Of a stretch of 64,000 bases of DNA, positions 21,159 to 30,449 are shown piece after piece. Numbering within the stretch: the stretch's first letter is position 1; every line of letters starts with the position of its first letter. This stretch comes from Roseateles sp. XES5 (GTDB lineage: Bacteria > Pseudomonadota > Alphaproteobacteria > Rhizobiales > Rhizobiaceae). Below the pieces are notes generated by a model that was not told where the DNA came from, searched no databases, and was given only the letters and a program-made list of their open reading frames with translations. Location: positions 1 to 64,000 of the forward strand of contig NZ_CP084755.1 of assembly GCF_020535545.1 (NCBI RefSeq), read 5' to 3'. A program made the position numbers and the translations under genes.

Positions 21159-23378
21159 ATGACGAGCGAACATCGTGGGCATGCCCACCATCGACACGAA
21201 CATGGCCATGATCACTCATCGAACGTGGTTCCACTAAAGACTGCAACGTCCGTCGATGAAGTCGAGGGTGTCGTTTACACCTGCCCGATGCATCCCCAAG
21301 TTCGTCAGCCAGGGCCGGGAAACTGCCCAATCTGCGGCATGGCTCTGGAACCGGAAACACCGGAGGTCGCGACGGGCCCAAGCCCCGAACTGGCCGACAT
21401 GACCCGCAGATTCTGGATCGGTTTAATCCTGTCTGTGCCGGTGCTTGTTTTGGAAATGGGCGGGCACCTGACGAACCTGCACATGGTGCTCGGGCCACAG
21501 ACCTCGAACTGGGTCCAGCTGGTTTTGGCGACACCGGTGGTTCTTTGGGCCGGCTGGCCATTCTTTGAACGAGGCTGGCAGTCCATCATCACCCGCCACC
21601 TGAACATGTTTACGCTCATTGCGATGGGCACCGGCGTCGCCTGGATTTACAGCGTGGTCGCGACGATCATGCCGGGTATCTTCCCGGAAACATTTCGTTC
21701 CAGCGAGGGTGCAGTCGCCGTTTATTTCGAGGCGGCGGCGGTGATCACGGTTCTCGTGTTGCTTGGCCAGGTACTGGAGCTTCGGGCGCGGGAACAGACC
21801 GGGGGGGCTATACGTGCGCTTCTCGATCTGGCTCCAAAGACCGCAAGGCGCGTCAACGACGACGGTAGCGACGAGGATATTGGCCTCGACGCTGTATCGG
21901 TCGGAGACCGCCTGCGTGTTCGGCCGGGTGAAAAGATCCCGGTCGATGGTGCCCTGCTGGAAGGTCGCAGCTCCATCGACGAATCCATGATAACCGGCGA
22001 ATCGATGCCGGTTACAAAGGAAGTTGGTTCAAAGCTGATCGGAGGCACGATGAACCAGACCGGTGGCTTCATCATGGAAGCCGGTAAGGTCGGCAAGGAC
22101 ACCATGCTTGCCCAGATCGTGAAAATGGTTGCAGAGGCTCAGCGTTCTCGGGCTCCTATCCAGCGTCTGGCAGACGAAGTTTCCGGGTGGTTCGTGCCGG
22201 TAGTCATCGCCGTGGCGATCATCTCCTTCTTTGTTTGGTTCTTTATTGGCCCTGAGCCGCGCTTCGCCCATGGGCTTGTTGCAGCTGTCGCAGTTTTGAT
22301 TATCGCCTGCCCGTGCGCGCTCGGCCTCGCTACACCCATGTCGATTATGGTCGGCGTTGGCCGAGGTGCTGGGCTTGGTGTCCTCATCAAGAACGCGGAG
22401 GCACTTGAGCGGTTCGAAAAGGTCAATACGCTCGTAGTCGATAAAACCGGAACCCTAACCGAGGGTCGGCCAAAATTAACCGCTATCGTTCCGCGTGACG
22501 GTGTCTCCGAAACTGACCTGCTCCAGACGGCAGCGACGCTTGAAAGGTCGAGCGAACACCCGCTCGCCCTTGCTATTGTCAACGCGGCGACAGAACGCGG
22601 AATCGCCGTTGGGGATGCTCAGGACTTTGACAGCCCGGTGGGCAAGGGCGTGACGGGGGTCGTCAATGGCAAAAAGCTAATCCTCGGCAGCCACCGGATC
22701 ATGGAAGAAAACAGTATCGACGTATCCTCGGTCACAGTTCACGCCGAAGAACTGCGAAACGAGGGCGCAACGGTCATCTTCATGGCTGCCGATGGGCATG
22801 TCGAGGGATTGTTTGCTATCGCCGACCCCGTGAAGGCGACAACCCCGGAAGCCGTCAAGGACCTTGTCGCGGAAGGGGTCAGGGTGGTGATGCTAACTGG
22901 CGACAACAAGACGACGGCGCTTGCGGTGGCACGTCGTCTGGGGATTTCGGAAGTAGAGGCAGAGGTGCTTCCCGAAGACAAAAGCAAGATTGTTTCCAGA
23001 CTGAGAAGCGAGGGCAAAATCGTTGCCATGGCGGGCGACGGTGTCAACGATGCTCCTGCCCTGGCAGCTGCCGACGTTGGCATCGCCATGGGTACCGGTA
23101 CCGACGTTGCTATCGAAAGTGCTGGTGTCACCCTGCTGAAAGGCGACCTACAGGGAATTGTACGTGCCCGTCAGCTCAGCCGAGCAACGATGGCAAATAT
23201 TCGCCAAAACCTGTTCTTCGCCTTTATCTACAACGCGGCGGGTGTGCCAGTGGCAGCCGGTATTCTATACCCGTCTTTCGGGCTGCTCTTGTCTCCGATC
23301 ATCGCAGCGGCAGCCATGGCGCTGTCGTCGGTGAGCGTAATTGGCAACTCGCTCAGGCTTAGAAGCGCGGCCCTATGA
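21159..23378 (+). CDS. Second copper P-type ATPase with His-rich N-terminus
   Basis: A 739-residue P1B-type ATPase. In place of HMA domains it has a His-rich start ([15 protein letters not shown]) and one heavy-metal-binding motif, [13 protein letters not shown] then NCPICGM, at about residues 40-65. The membrane motif CPC is at 384-386, DKTGT has Asp428, and SEHP and GDGVNDAP follow. This layout fits the CopB/CopA2-like branch, which loads or clears periplasmic copper more slowly than CopA; the metal (copper or silver) is inferred. The start has GGGAGG close upstream and lies 12 bp after the oxidase. Confidence 0.92.
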   Translation: MTSEHRGHAHHRHEHGHDHSSNVVPLKTATSVDEVEGVVYTCPMHPQVRQPGPGNCPICGMALEPETPEVATGPSPELADMTRRFWIGLILSVPVLVLEMGGHLTNLHMVLGPQTSNWVQLVLATPVVLWAGWPFFERGWQSIITRHLNMFTLIAMGTGVAWIYSVVATIMPGIFPETFRSSEGAVAVYFEAAAVITVLVLLGQVLELRAREQTGGAIRALLDLAPKTARRVNDDGSDEDIGLDAVSVGDRLRVRPGEKIPVDGALLEGRSSIDESMITGESMPVTKEVGSKLIGGTMNQTGGFIMEAGKVGKDTMLAQIVKMVAEAQRSRAPIQRLADEVSGWFVPVVIAVAIISFFVWFFIGPEPRFAHGLVAAVAVLIIACPCALGLATPMSIMVGVGRGAGLGVLIKNAEALERFEKVNTLVVDKTGTLTEGRPKLTAIVPRDGVSETDLLQTAATLERSSEHPLALAIVNAATERGIAVGDAQDFDSPVGKGVTGVVNGKKLILGSHRIMEENSIDVSSVTVHAEELRNEGATVIFMAADGHVEGLFAIADPVKATTPEAVKDLVAEGVRVVMLTGDNKTTALAVARRLGISEVEAEVLPEDKSKIVSRLRSEGKIVAMAGDGVNDAPALAAADVGIAMGTGTDVAIESAGVTLLKGDLQGIVRARQLSRATMANIRQNLFFAFIYNAAGVPVAAGILYPSFGLLLSPIIAAAAMALSSVSVIGNSLRLRSAAL

Positions 23379-23553
23379 TAGCCTAGACGTGAGTTCTGTA
23401 GCGGTACACAGGGAAGCTCAGATTTCTGCGAGCCTACCATGGACCCCAACGCACCGTAGTGAGTACCCGCAGCCAAGAGGAAATCACAATTCGTGCCAAC
23501 CTCTACATGCTCACGAACGTCGTCATCGTTGCGCGCTGCACGTAAATGAAGTG

Positions 23554-23583
23554 GTGGCCCCGACGAGGAGTCGTCGGGGCCAC
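23554..23583. terminator. Strong hairpin between convergent operons
   Basis: GTGGCCCCGACGA and TCGTCGGGGCCAC pair over 13 bp with a 4-base loop. It lies 7 bases beyond the stop of the copper storage gene on the minus strand and after the ATPase gene on the plus strand, so it can serve both. No long T run is present. Bases 23379-23553 hold no supported gene. Confidence 0.6.
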
Positions 23584-23589
23584 GTCAGG

Positions 23590-23925
23590 TCACGCGGCCA
23601 TCTGTTCACAGCTTTCCGCACATCTGCGGCATGCGTCGACGCAGCCCTGCATATCGCCGACCCGTTCGCAATCATCGGCACACTGGCGGCAAATCTCGGC
23701 GCATTCTCGGCAAATGTGCTTATGGTGCCCGCTACCGATGAGCATGAATTGAGCCGACGTCCGGCAAATCTCGGCGCAGGCCATCATCAGCTTGAAATGC
23801 GCAGGCTCAGTATGCTTGCCGCCCACTTCCAAACAGTGCCCCATCGCCATAGATAGACACTCGCTGTAACAGGCCAAGCAGCTTTCGATGCAGGCTTTCA
23901 TCTCGGAGGATTGATGATGCATCAC
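23590..23925 (-). CDS. Four-helix-bundle copper storage protein (Csp-like)
   Basis: A 111-residue protein with 16 Cys arranged at helix spacing (CIESCLACYSEC, CAEICRTS, CRECAEICRQCADDC, CVDACRRCAESC). This is the pattern of the Csp/DUF326 family, whose four-helix bundles bind many Cu(I) ions along the core. There is no signal peptide, so it resembles the cytosolic Csp3 type. It overlaps the DUF305 gene as ATGA (23922-23925) and is the last gene of the minus-strand operon that began with the two-component system before the transposon split it. Confidence 0.9.
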   Translation of the reverse strand: MMHHQSSEMKACIESCLACYSECLSMAMGHCLEVGGKHTEPAHFKLMMACAEICRTSAQFMLIGSGHHKHICRECAEICRQCADDCERVGDMQGCVDACRRCAESCEQMAA

Positions 23926-24341
23926 TTGACCTCCTTCTCGACCCAGGACGTCAGCTCTTCGACCTCCTTCGTTTGATCGTCGATGATTTTCTGAGCTGCC
24001 GCTTTGGCCTCAGCGTTATCGCCGTGTTTCAGTTCGACCTCAGCCATGCTGATTGCACCCATATGGTGCGCAATCATTCCGCACACGAACGAGACGTCAG
24101 GGTCTTTTTTCATCATTCCCTGCATCATGTTCATGTTCATCATCTTCATGCCGTCCATCGAGTCTTTCTGGTAGTCAGTCATTTCGGGCATGGACATTTC
24201 GTGGCCTTGCATCGTGGTGTCACCGGGTTTGGCCATGTCGGACTTACATTTCTCCGGATACGCCATCTGTGCTGCGGCCGGGAACGAGCCGACTAGGGGT
24301 CTGAGTAGCAACGGAACAGAAAACCTACATAAGGATTTCAC
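23922..24341 (-). CDS. DUF305 Met-rich protein with transposon-derived start
   Basis: A 139-residue frame. From residue 18 it is the body of a secreted DUF305 protein: Met-rich (MKMMNMNMMQGMMKK) with the family signature MIAHHMGAISMAEVEL. The first 17 residues, MKSLCRFSVPLLLRPLV, come from the terminal repeat of the transposon that inserted here. They start at a GTG that overlaps the tnpA stop as GTGA, and they resemble a basic, hydrophobic leader. The native 5' end (MKILLKSSVAAILLATVV) lies at 28637-28690. DUF305 proteins are thought to bind periplasmic copper. Whether the chimera is expressed and exported is an open question. Confidence 0.75.
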   Translation of the reverse strand: MKSLCRFSVPLLLRPLVGSFPAAAQMAYPEKCKSDMAKPGDTTMQGHEMSMPEMTDYQKDSMDGMKMMNMNMMQGMMKKDPDVSFVCGMIAHHMGAISMAEVELKHGDNAEAKAAAQKIIDDQTKEVEELTSWVEKEVK

Positions 24342-27300
24342 GGCTCGTCATCGGGGTCGGCGGTTTTCGGATCGCGTAGAGGCCTGAGTTCGCCTCGGGC
24401 CACGAAATCGGGGAGCGTGAAGGCGTATCGACCAAGCATGTTGACGTGACGGAAGCCGAGCGGCGAGAGACGCGTGACATCCTCCGGCTTGACGTCGTAG
24501 CCTTCAGTCAAGAGCTGGTTGACGGCTGCATCCGTGTAGATCGTGTTCCAGAGCACGACGAGATTGACGACCAGGCCGAGTGCTCCGAGCTGATCTTCCT
24601 GTCCCTCATGATAGCGCTGCCGCAGTTCACCACGTTTTCCATGAAAAATGACGCGGGCGAGCTGGTGGCGACCCTCACCTCGATTGAGCTGGACGAGAAT
24701 ACGGCGCCTGTAGCTTTCATCATCAATGAAGCGCAGGAGGTAGAGCGTCTTGATAAGGCGGCCGAGTTCCTGCAGGGCGCGAGCGAGACGGGTTGGCCGG
24801 TCATTGGTCTGGAGGGTTCGGGTGAGGCCAGCGGCCTGGACGACGCCGAGTTTGAGGGAGCCGGCAAGCCGCAACAGATCGTCCCAATGCTCGATGATCA
24901 GCTTCATGTTGATCCTGTTCGCCGCGAGATCGTCGAGGATGCCGTAGTTGGCTTTTGCATCGGCGCGCCAGAATCTTGCCCCGCCGACATCTGCGATGCG
25001 AGGGCTGAACTGGTATCCGAGCAGATAAAAGATGCCGAAGACGGTGTCGGTATATCCGGCCGTGTCGGTCATGATCTCGGTGGGCTGAAGCTCGGTCTCC
25101 TGTTCCAGCACGACGGCGAGGAGGTTGAGGCTGTCGCGCAGGGTGCCTGGAACGGTCATGGCGTTGAGGCCGGTAAACTGATCTGAAGCGAGATTGTACC
25201 AGGTGATACCGCGCTCCTGCCCAAAATATCGCGGATTGGGGCCGGAATGAATGGTGCGGACCGGCACGACGAACCGCAATCCATCGGCGGACGCCACTTC
25301 ACCGCCGCCCCATTTTCTCGCCAGGGGGATGGCGTTTTGCGCCGCGACCAGAGCGGCGTTTGCGGCGGTCAGCGTCTCGGCGCGCAGGAAGTTCTGCTTG
25401 ACCCAGCTGAGCCGGGAGCGTCGAAGTGCCGGGGTATCGATGCGAACCAGCGGCTCGAATCCGGTATTGGTCGCTTCGGCGACAAGAACGGCGCAGATGC
25501 TGGTTGCGATGTTTTCCGCGCGTGAGCCGCCCTCGCTGGCGTGGGTGAAGAGATCGGCAAAGCCGGTTTTCGCATGCATTTCCATGATCAGTTCGGGCAG
25601 ATCGAGCCGAGGCAGACGCGCATCGATCGCGGCGCGCAGCGCGATGAGGCTAGGCGGTTCCTCGATCTTTTCCAGGCGATCGAGGGACAGGTCCGAGCCT
25701 TCCGAGGTATTGATGATGGTGACGGCCGGGTTCAGCGGGACACGATCGGCGGTTTCCCTATAGGCTCGGTCTAGCCGGCTCGACAAACGCCCGAGTTCTT
25801 CGTCAGCAACGGTGGACACTCCGACGGTGCGGCAGACCGTCGGACGTGCAGCTTCCCATGCTGGACCTGATAGCAGCCCCTTGCGCGGATCGGCATACCG
25901 CAGTGAGTGAACCGGAAAGATGTCGCGCCGGCGAATGGCGCGGCGCAGTTCGTCCAGGATGCAGAGCCGATATCCTGTCAGATCGACAGCGCCATCGGCA
26001 GTCTTGAGTTGGGTCTGCCATGCCTTTGGCGCAAAGGCTGTTGGTGGTGGGCCGGCGCGCTTGCGGCCGGAATGAACCACACGGAGATAATCAATGGCCT
26101 CCAGCAAGGGCCGGCCGGCGGGAGCCGCGCCGAGATCGAGGCCGGCGAGCAGTCCCGGCGTATAGGCAATCTTGCGATTGTGCTTCCTGAGTTCGGTAAA
26201 GTAGGTGTCGTCGTGAGGTTCCGCGAGGGTGCCGACACGCTCGACGGCCGCGTCAAGCGCCTGCCTGTCGATCAGGTCGAAGATTGCGGTGCGGACTGCA
26301 TCGTCGGGCGTTTCGGGATCGAGAATGACGATCGCCGCGTCGCGTAACTTCAGTGCCGCTGCATCCAGGTCTCGCAGCGACCGCAATCTTGCCAGCTTGG
26401 CGGCCGACGACGCCTCCGACACCATCGATGTCGTAACCGCGTCGAACAGATCGATGACATCATCCCCGGCCGATGCTTCGAGTGTTCGAATAAAGGCCAG
26501 CAGGGTTGCAGCGCGCCGGTCGGCCGGCAGACGCGAAACGGCCTGAGCCTTTGCAGCGCTGGCAAACCGCGCCAGCGCCGTGACTTTACCCGGTGGCAGC
26601 CGATCGAGCGACGGCAGGCCGCTTGCGAGGGTGCGAATCTCTTCCAGACGGCCGAGTGCACGGCTGATCTCCCGCCCGCTCTGAATGTACGGTCCATCGC
26701 GCAGCCGGTCGAGCGGGCTTTGCCGACTGCCTTCGGAAACAGCGACCAGGCTATCCAGTCGCGCACGCTGCTCGGGCGTCATCGACTCGATCAGCAATCT
26801 ATGCAGCCGGCTGTTCGCCCGTGTGCGAACCCTTGCCACGGCCCTTTCCAGCACAGACAGGCCCGGCAGCAGGACCTTGGCTTCCAGCAACCATGCGACG
26901 GCCCGGTCGAAGAGAGCCGACGGTCGGTCCGATCCCGTCCAGCACAGGGCGTAAAGAAAGCGGTTGAGACGGAACGCGACACCGAAATCGGTATAGGTTC
27001 GGTAGCCGTAGTGCTGACGAATGCGAGGCGCATGGCGCCAGCGCCCTTCGCTGCGGGCATATTCGGCAATCAACTCTTCGGGCTCGGTGAGCGAAAGCTG
27101 GCGGGCGGTGAAGCGCAGGGCCGGAACAGGTGCCTCTGTGGGGTCTTCCGGAAAGGTGCCGAGTATGCGCAACGATCCGAGCTGGACGGCGACGCCCAGA
27201 CGATTGTGATCGCCGCGATGCAAGGCGACGAACGCACGATCGGCGTCATCGAGGTGGAAATAGCGAGCCAGTTGATCCGGGGTAAGCTCGTCGGGAAAAC

Positions 27301-27346
27301 AGCCATATTCCCGCGCCTGGCTCTCGCTCAGATATCCTACCGGCAC
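24338..27346 (-). CDS. tnpA: Tn3-family transposase TnpA
   Basis: A full-length 1002-residue Tn3-family transposase. The N-terminal DUF4158-type region starts YLSESQAREYGCFPDEL, and the C-terminal DDE domain includes GGEVASADGLRF (first Asp), TEIMTDTAGYTD (second Asp) and the late Glu near LIIEHWDDLL. It binds the 39-bp terminal repeats and carries out replicative transposition. The start lies 6 bp after the tnpR stop. Its TGA overlaps the GTG start of the chimeric DUF305 frame. No frameshift is seen, so the element is probably active. Confidence 0.95.
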   Translation of the reverse strand: MPVGYLSESQAREYGCFPDELTPDQLARYFHLDDADRAFVALHRGDHNRLGVAVQLGSLRILGTFPEDPTEAPVPALRFTARQLSLTEPEELIAEYARSEGRWRHAPRIRQHYGYRTYTDFGVAFRLNRFLYALCWTGSDRPSALFDRAVAWLLEAKVLLPGLSVLERAVARVRTRANSRLHRLLIESMTPEQRARLDSLVAVSEGSRQSPLDRLRDGPYIQSGREISRALGRLEEIRTLASGLPSLDRLPPGKVTALARFASAAKAQAVSRLPADRRAATLLAFIRTLEASAGDDVIDLFDAVTTSMVSEASSAAKLARLRSLRDLDAAALKLRDAAIVILDPETPDDAVRTAIFDLIDRQALDAAVERVGTLAEPHDDTYFTELRKHNRKIAYTPGLLAGLDLGAAPAGRPLLEAIDYLRVVHSGRKRAGPPPTAFAPKAWQTQLKTADGAVDLTGYRLCILDELRRAIRRRDIFPVHSLRYADPRKGLLSGPAWEAARPTVCRTVGVSTVADEELGRLSSRLDRAYRETADRVPLNPAVTIINTSEGSDLSLDRLEKIEEPPSLIALRAAIDARLPRLDLPELIMEMHAKTGFADLFTHASEGGSRAENIATSICAVLVAEATNTGFEPLVRIDTPALRRSRLSWVKQNFLRAETLTAANAALVAAQNAIPLARKWGGGEVASADGLRFVVPVRTIHSGPNPRYFGQERGITWYNLASDQFTGLNAMTVPGTLRDSLNLLAVVLEQETELQPTEIMTDTAGYTDTVFGIFYLLGYQFSPRIADVGGARFWRADAKANYGILDDLAANRINMKLIIEHWDDLLRLAGSLKLGVVQAAGLTRTLQTNDRPTRLARALQELGRLIKTLYLLRFIDDESYRRRILVQLNRGEGRHQLARVIFHGKRGELRQRYHEGQEDQLGALGLVVNLVVLWNTIYTDAAVNQLLTEGYDVKPEDVTRLSPLGFRHVNMLGRYAFTLPDFVARGELRPLRDPKTADPDDEP

Positions 27347-27352
27347 GGTCTT

Positions 27353-27979
27353 TTACGCCTGCATGCTATTGTCGCGTTTCGCTCGACGCTTGCTTGCCAG
27401 CAGATCACTTGCCCGCTCGCGAGGCTTTCCCTTGGCATCGACGTAGGCATAGAGCGTCGACAACGACACACCGAGTTCAGCCGCGACATCACGCGCAGCG
27501 TTGTCGCGATCTGCCATCATGGCCATGGCCGCCTTCAGCTTCTTCAGTGTCATGACGCGCGGGCGCCCACCAGCCCGGCCTCGGGCACGCGCCGCTGCCA
27601 GCCCCGCCATGGTGCGTTCGTGGATGAGATCGCGCTCGAACTCCGCCAGGGTGGCAAAGATGCCGAAGACGAGGCGCCCGGTTGTCGTCGTGGTGTCTAC
27701 GTCGCCGGTCAGGACCTTCAGGCCGATCCCTTGCTTCTGAAGGTCGCTGACCAGGCCGACCACATGGGCAAGCGAGCGGCCGATGCGATCGAGCTTCCAC
27801 ACTACCAGAGCGTCACCAGCCCGCGCGATCTCAAGCGCTTTAGCCAAACCCGGCCGTTCTGTTGCACGGCCCGAGCATACGTCGTCGAAAATCTTCTCAC
27901 ATCCGGCGCGTTCAAGACCGTCGCGTTGGAGATCGAGATTCTGCTCGATGGTCGAAACCCGCATATAACCAATCAGCAT
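27353..27979 (-). CDS. tnpR: Tn3-family resolvase TnpR (serine recombinase)
   Basis: A 208-residue serine recombinase. It begins MLIGYMRVST (catalytic Ser at residue 9), continues with VVWKLDRIGRSL and EFERDLIHERTMAGL, and ends with a helix-turn-helix of the Hin type (AAELGVSLSTLYAYV). It resolves cointegrates at the res site next to it. ATG at 27979 has GGGGAGC just upstream; an earlier ATG at 27997 would add six residues. It is cotranscribed with tnpA. Confidence 0.92.
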   Translation of the reverse strand: MLIGYMRVSTIEQNLDLQRDGLERAGCEKIFDDVCSGRATERPGLAKALEIARAGDALVVWKLDRIGRSLAHVVGLVSDLQKQGIGLKVLTGDVDTTTTTGRLVFGIFATLAEFERDLIHERTMAGLAAARARGRAGGRPRVMTLKKLKAAMAMMADRDNAARDVAAELGVSLSTLYAYVDAKGKPRERASDLLASKRRAKRDNSMQA

Positions 27980-28186
27980 CGGCGCTCCCCGTTTCACATT
28001 AACTTAGACGGCAGAGAGTTTATCGGCTATAGGTTTCTGCACGGGTATTTATAGAATTTGACCGCTCTGCGGAAATTGTTGCGATCTGCTTTGCGGCGTC
28101 ACATCAAACCGGGGTTTGTTGCGACGTTCGGGCAGGGCTTTTGTGGATGCCACCGGCGGGGCAAAATCTCTTGCGAGCGAAACGTG
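27980..28186. other. Probable res site region of the transposon
   Basis: The 207 bases between the divergent tnpR and passenger genes are AT-richer than the surroundings (for example around 28000-28065) and sit where Tn3-family res sites lie. I could not define the three subsites with confidence. Confidence 0.4.
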
Positions 28187-28579
28187 ATGACTGACAACGA
28201 CGACCACCAGGATGTCGCGGACCTGCAGCCAGAAGATAAGATGGGCTTTGCTGTTCCGAAGACACCGACCCACTCGCTCATGCTTTTGAACAGCTACATG
28301 CGCACCGACATGCTGCAACACATCCATTTGCGCCTTCATAAGATGAGGGCTGAGGACGGACCTGGTTCGCCGTTGCATCATATGGCGAAAAGCCTCGAAC
28401 AGGTTATCGACACCTGGGGCGACATCAATCTGTTCGAGTGTTTTACCCGCAACCAATTCCACATCGATCCGGATTACGAGTTTCGGCCGGAGCAGGATTA
28501 CCCCCACGACATCAGGCTGATGAAGCATCACCTCAAATGCCACAGGAAAACGATCAAGGAGCTGGGCCGCTGGCGCTGA
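28187..28579 (+). CDS. Transposon passenger protein of unknown function
   Basis: A 130-residue soluble protein encoded divergently from tnpR within the transposon. It is rich in His, Asp and Met (MTDNDDHQDVADLQPEDK; HIHLRLHKMRAEDG; DYPHDIRLMKHHLKCHRK) and has no signal or membrane segment. I do not recognise a family. The ATG at 28187 is preferred; a longer frame opens at 28058 but its extra residues are Arg/Cys-rich and unlike the rest. No good ribosome site is visible. The stop is only 19 bp from the right terminal repeat. Confidence 0.6.
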   Translation: MTDNDDHQDVADLQPEDKMGFAVPKTPTHSLMLLNSYMRTDMLQHIHLRLHKMRAEDGPGSPLHHMAKSLEQVIDTWGDINLFECFTRNQFHIDPDYEFRPEQDYPHDIRLMKHHLKCHRKTIKELGRWR

Positions 28580-28636
28580 CCGCTGAGCTGTGAAATCCCT
28601 TATGTAGGTTTTCTGTTCCGTTGCTACTCAGACCCC

Positions 28637-28690
28637 GACTACGGTGGCCAGTAGGATTGCGGCGACGGATGATTTCAGAAGGATTTTCAT
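28637..28690 (-). pseudogene. Detached 5' end of the DUF305 gene
   Basis: Eighteen codons, MKILLKSSVAAILLATVV, form the native start and signal-peptide core of the DUF305 protein whose body is at 23922-24290. AGGAG lies 6-10 bases upstream. The transposon cut it off at the GACTA duplication. Confidence 0.9.
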
Positions 28691-28721
28691 TTTGAACTCC
28701 TGTTTGTGAGAGGAAAACACG

Positions 28722-29045
28722 TCACAGCGACAGGGTTCGAGGGGGCGGGTCGATGGATTTGTCGAGCACGAGGGCGACATCTGTCTGAAGCCGCATTTCT
28801 GGGAGATATCGGATCGCAAGCGGTGCCCCAGGTGTCGAAACGTCCTGGATGACCGGGCAGCAATGAAGGTTGGTGCAGCAAGTGCCCGTGGGCAGCATCT
28901 CCCGGTGGGAATCGCTTGTGCTAACCTCAACCTCGCGACACCCCATTTGGTGTACCCCAGCGGGTGTAGCGGCCATGACGTGGAGCACCATCAGCAAAAC
29001 ACTGATCGCGCGCAGAACTTCCCGAAGTTGGGTTCGCACCTGCAT
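28722..29045 (-). CDS. Small Cys-rich secreted protein
   Basis: A 107-residue protein with a hydrophobic leader (AISVLLMVLHVMAATPA), a Cys cluster in the middle (MGC, then TCCTNLHCCPV) and an end reading IDPPPRTLSL. GGGAG lies 7 bases before the ATG. It sits between the sensor kinase (39 bp upstream) and the DUF305 start (31 bp downstream) on the same strand, so it belongs to the same operon. No family is recognised; the layout matches the products at 12500, 19259 and 31707. Confidence 0.65.
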   Translation of the reverse strand: MQVRTQLREVLRAISVLLMVLHVMAATPAGVHQMGCREVEVSTSDSHREMLPTGTCCTNLHCCPVIQDVSTPGAPLAIRYLPEMRLQTDVALVLDKSIDPPPRTLSL

Positions 29046-29084
29046 TCAAAGCTCCCAAAACTCAAATGCAAACCCTGGTAGAGC

Positions 29085-30449
29085 TTAAAGGTTCCCGTTC
29101 TCCGCCTCTCGAAACTTTGTGACGACCTGGAGACCGGGCTCGTTATCCAGCAGTTCCGTATTTGCGCCGTGCAACTCGGCGATTGCCTTGACCAGGCTGA
29201 GACCCAATCCAGACCCGGTTGTCGTTCTGCTCTTTTCGAGGCGATAAAATCGGTCGAAAACGCGTTTCCGTTCTTCACGAGGAATCCCAGAGCCGTTATC
29301 TGAAACGCCCAAACTGATGGTGCGATGGCCACGCGAGAGTTCTAAAGCGATTTTCGACCCGTCTGGCGTATGCCTCATTGAGTTCGTCAGAAGGTTGGCC
29401 AACAACTGCCGGATGAGATCGGGATCACCATTTATAAGGCAAGCTCCACTTCCGATACTCAGGGACAGCTCGTATCCACCCTCGACAGCGATAGCCTCGT
29501 AGATTTCGTAAAGGTCAGTGACCAAGGGCTTCAGATCGAACACGGTGAAGTTTTCTGTTCGGATGCGCGCCTCGATCTGCGCGATCCGCAGGAGGGCGTC
29601 GAACGTGTCGGCAATGGATTTAAGTTCGACCAAGGCGGCTTCGATCCCGCCTCTCATATCCCCGACCCCATCGGATTCCATGGCATCCTCAAGGACAAGG
29701 AAGGTCCGCCCAATCGGTGTCTTCAGATCGTGAGCGACGTCCGTGGTTACCTGTTTCAGGGTAGAAACGCTCAATTCCAGCCGCGCCAACGCGACATTGA
29801 CCTCAGACGAAAGGACGTCGATTTCATCCATCCGAGATGAAACTGGAAGCCGTTTGGAAAGCTCGCCATGTCCAATTTCGTGCGCGGTGCGGGAGAGAAC
29901 GAAGATGCGCTTACGAGTGCGATAGGCCAGGATCGCCGCTCCAGTCATACCGACGGCAAGGATGATCGCGGTCGCCCACCCGAAACTTATCAAAACTATC
30001 CGGGCCAGTTCGTCGGTGTCGCGGTAGCTGATACCAACGGTCAGATCGTTTTCACCCAATGGGCCTCGGAACAACTTGTAGTGCGACGCGCTTGCGTGTT
30101 GGTCCTCCGGCCGGAGCAGCGAGAACCCTGCTGGCACATCTGCCAGCTCCGCGTTACCGGCGACCAGTTCGCCAGCGGGGCCTCGCAGTGTGTACATCGT
30201 CTCCTGGCCCCTGATGGCAGGGCCATGGCTCTCGATCATCCGAACTGCGCCGACGAGACCGCGCCCCTCGTAAGCTGAGGTAATTTCCCGGTATCGTTCC
30301 ATGACGTTGGCATTCAACCTGTCATCGAGGAATCGAATCACCATCTGGTAGGCCGCGATATTGGCTACGAGGTAGGCAATCACAAAAAGTGCAATATAGA
30401 TAATTGCGAGCCGGACAGCCGTGCTCTTGAATACGCTACCCGCGAGCAT
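29085..30449 (-). CDS. CusS/CopS-like sensor histidine kinase
   Basis: A 454-residue membrane histidine kinase. Two membrane helices (VRLAIIYIALFVIAYLVANI near residue 15 and a second near residue 165) flank a periplasmic sensor domain. HAMP and HisKA follow, with phospho-accepting His240 in DVAHDLKTP. The ATP domain has NLLTNSMRHTP, DNGSGIP and the GSGLGLSLVK box. It presumably senses periplasmic copper or silver; the ligand is inferred from the neighbours. ATG at 30449 overlaps the regulator gene by 14 bases; a frame from 30509 is possible but overlaps more. Confidence 0.88.
   Translation of the reverse strand: MLAGSVFKSTAVRLAIIYIALFVIAYLVANIAAYQMVIRFLDDRLNANVMERYREITSAYEGRGLVGAVRMIESHGPAIRGQETMYTLRGPAGELVAGNAELADVPAGFSLLRPEDQHASASHYKLFRGPLGENDLTVGISYRDTDELARIVLISFGWATAIILAVGMTGAAILAYRTRKRIFVLSRTAHEIGHGELSKRLPVSSRMDEIDVLSSEVNVALARLELSVSTLKQVTTDVAHDLKTPIGRTFLVLEDAMESDGVGDMRGGIEAALVELKSIADTFDALLRIAQIEARIRTENFTVFDLKPLVTDLYEIYEAIAVEGGYELSLSIGSGACLINGDPDLIRQLLANLLTNSMRHTPDGSKIALELSRGHRTISLGVSDNGSGIPREERKRVFDRFYRLEKSRTTTGSGLGLSLVKAIAELHGANTELLDNEPGLQVVTKFREAENGNL

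Larger units (their letters stand above)
24296..28636 (-). mobile_element. Tn3-family transposon inserted in the DUF305 gene
   Basis: A 4341-bp element with tnpA, tnpR and one passenger gene. Its terminal inverted repeats begin GGGGTCTGAG and are identical for 39 bp (24296-24334 and 28598-28636). The 5-bp target duplication GACTA is exact (24291-24295 and 28637-28641). Removing the element and one duplication copy rejoins a 140-codon DUF305 gene in frame, which shows the insertion is recent. Confidence 0.95.

Noticed and set aside
24446..28054. Long plus-strand frames opposite the first transposase and resolvase (for example 26720-28054)
   Set aside because: They are antisense to well-recognised tnpA and tnpR genes, have no domain of their own and show composition typical of complementary high-GC frames.
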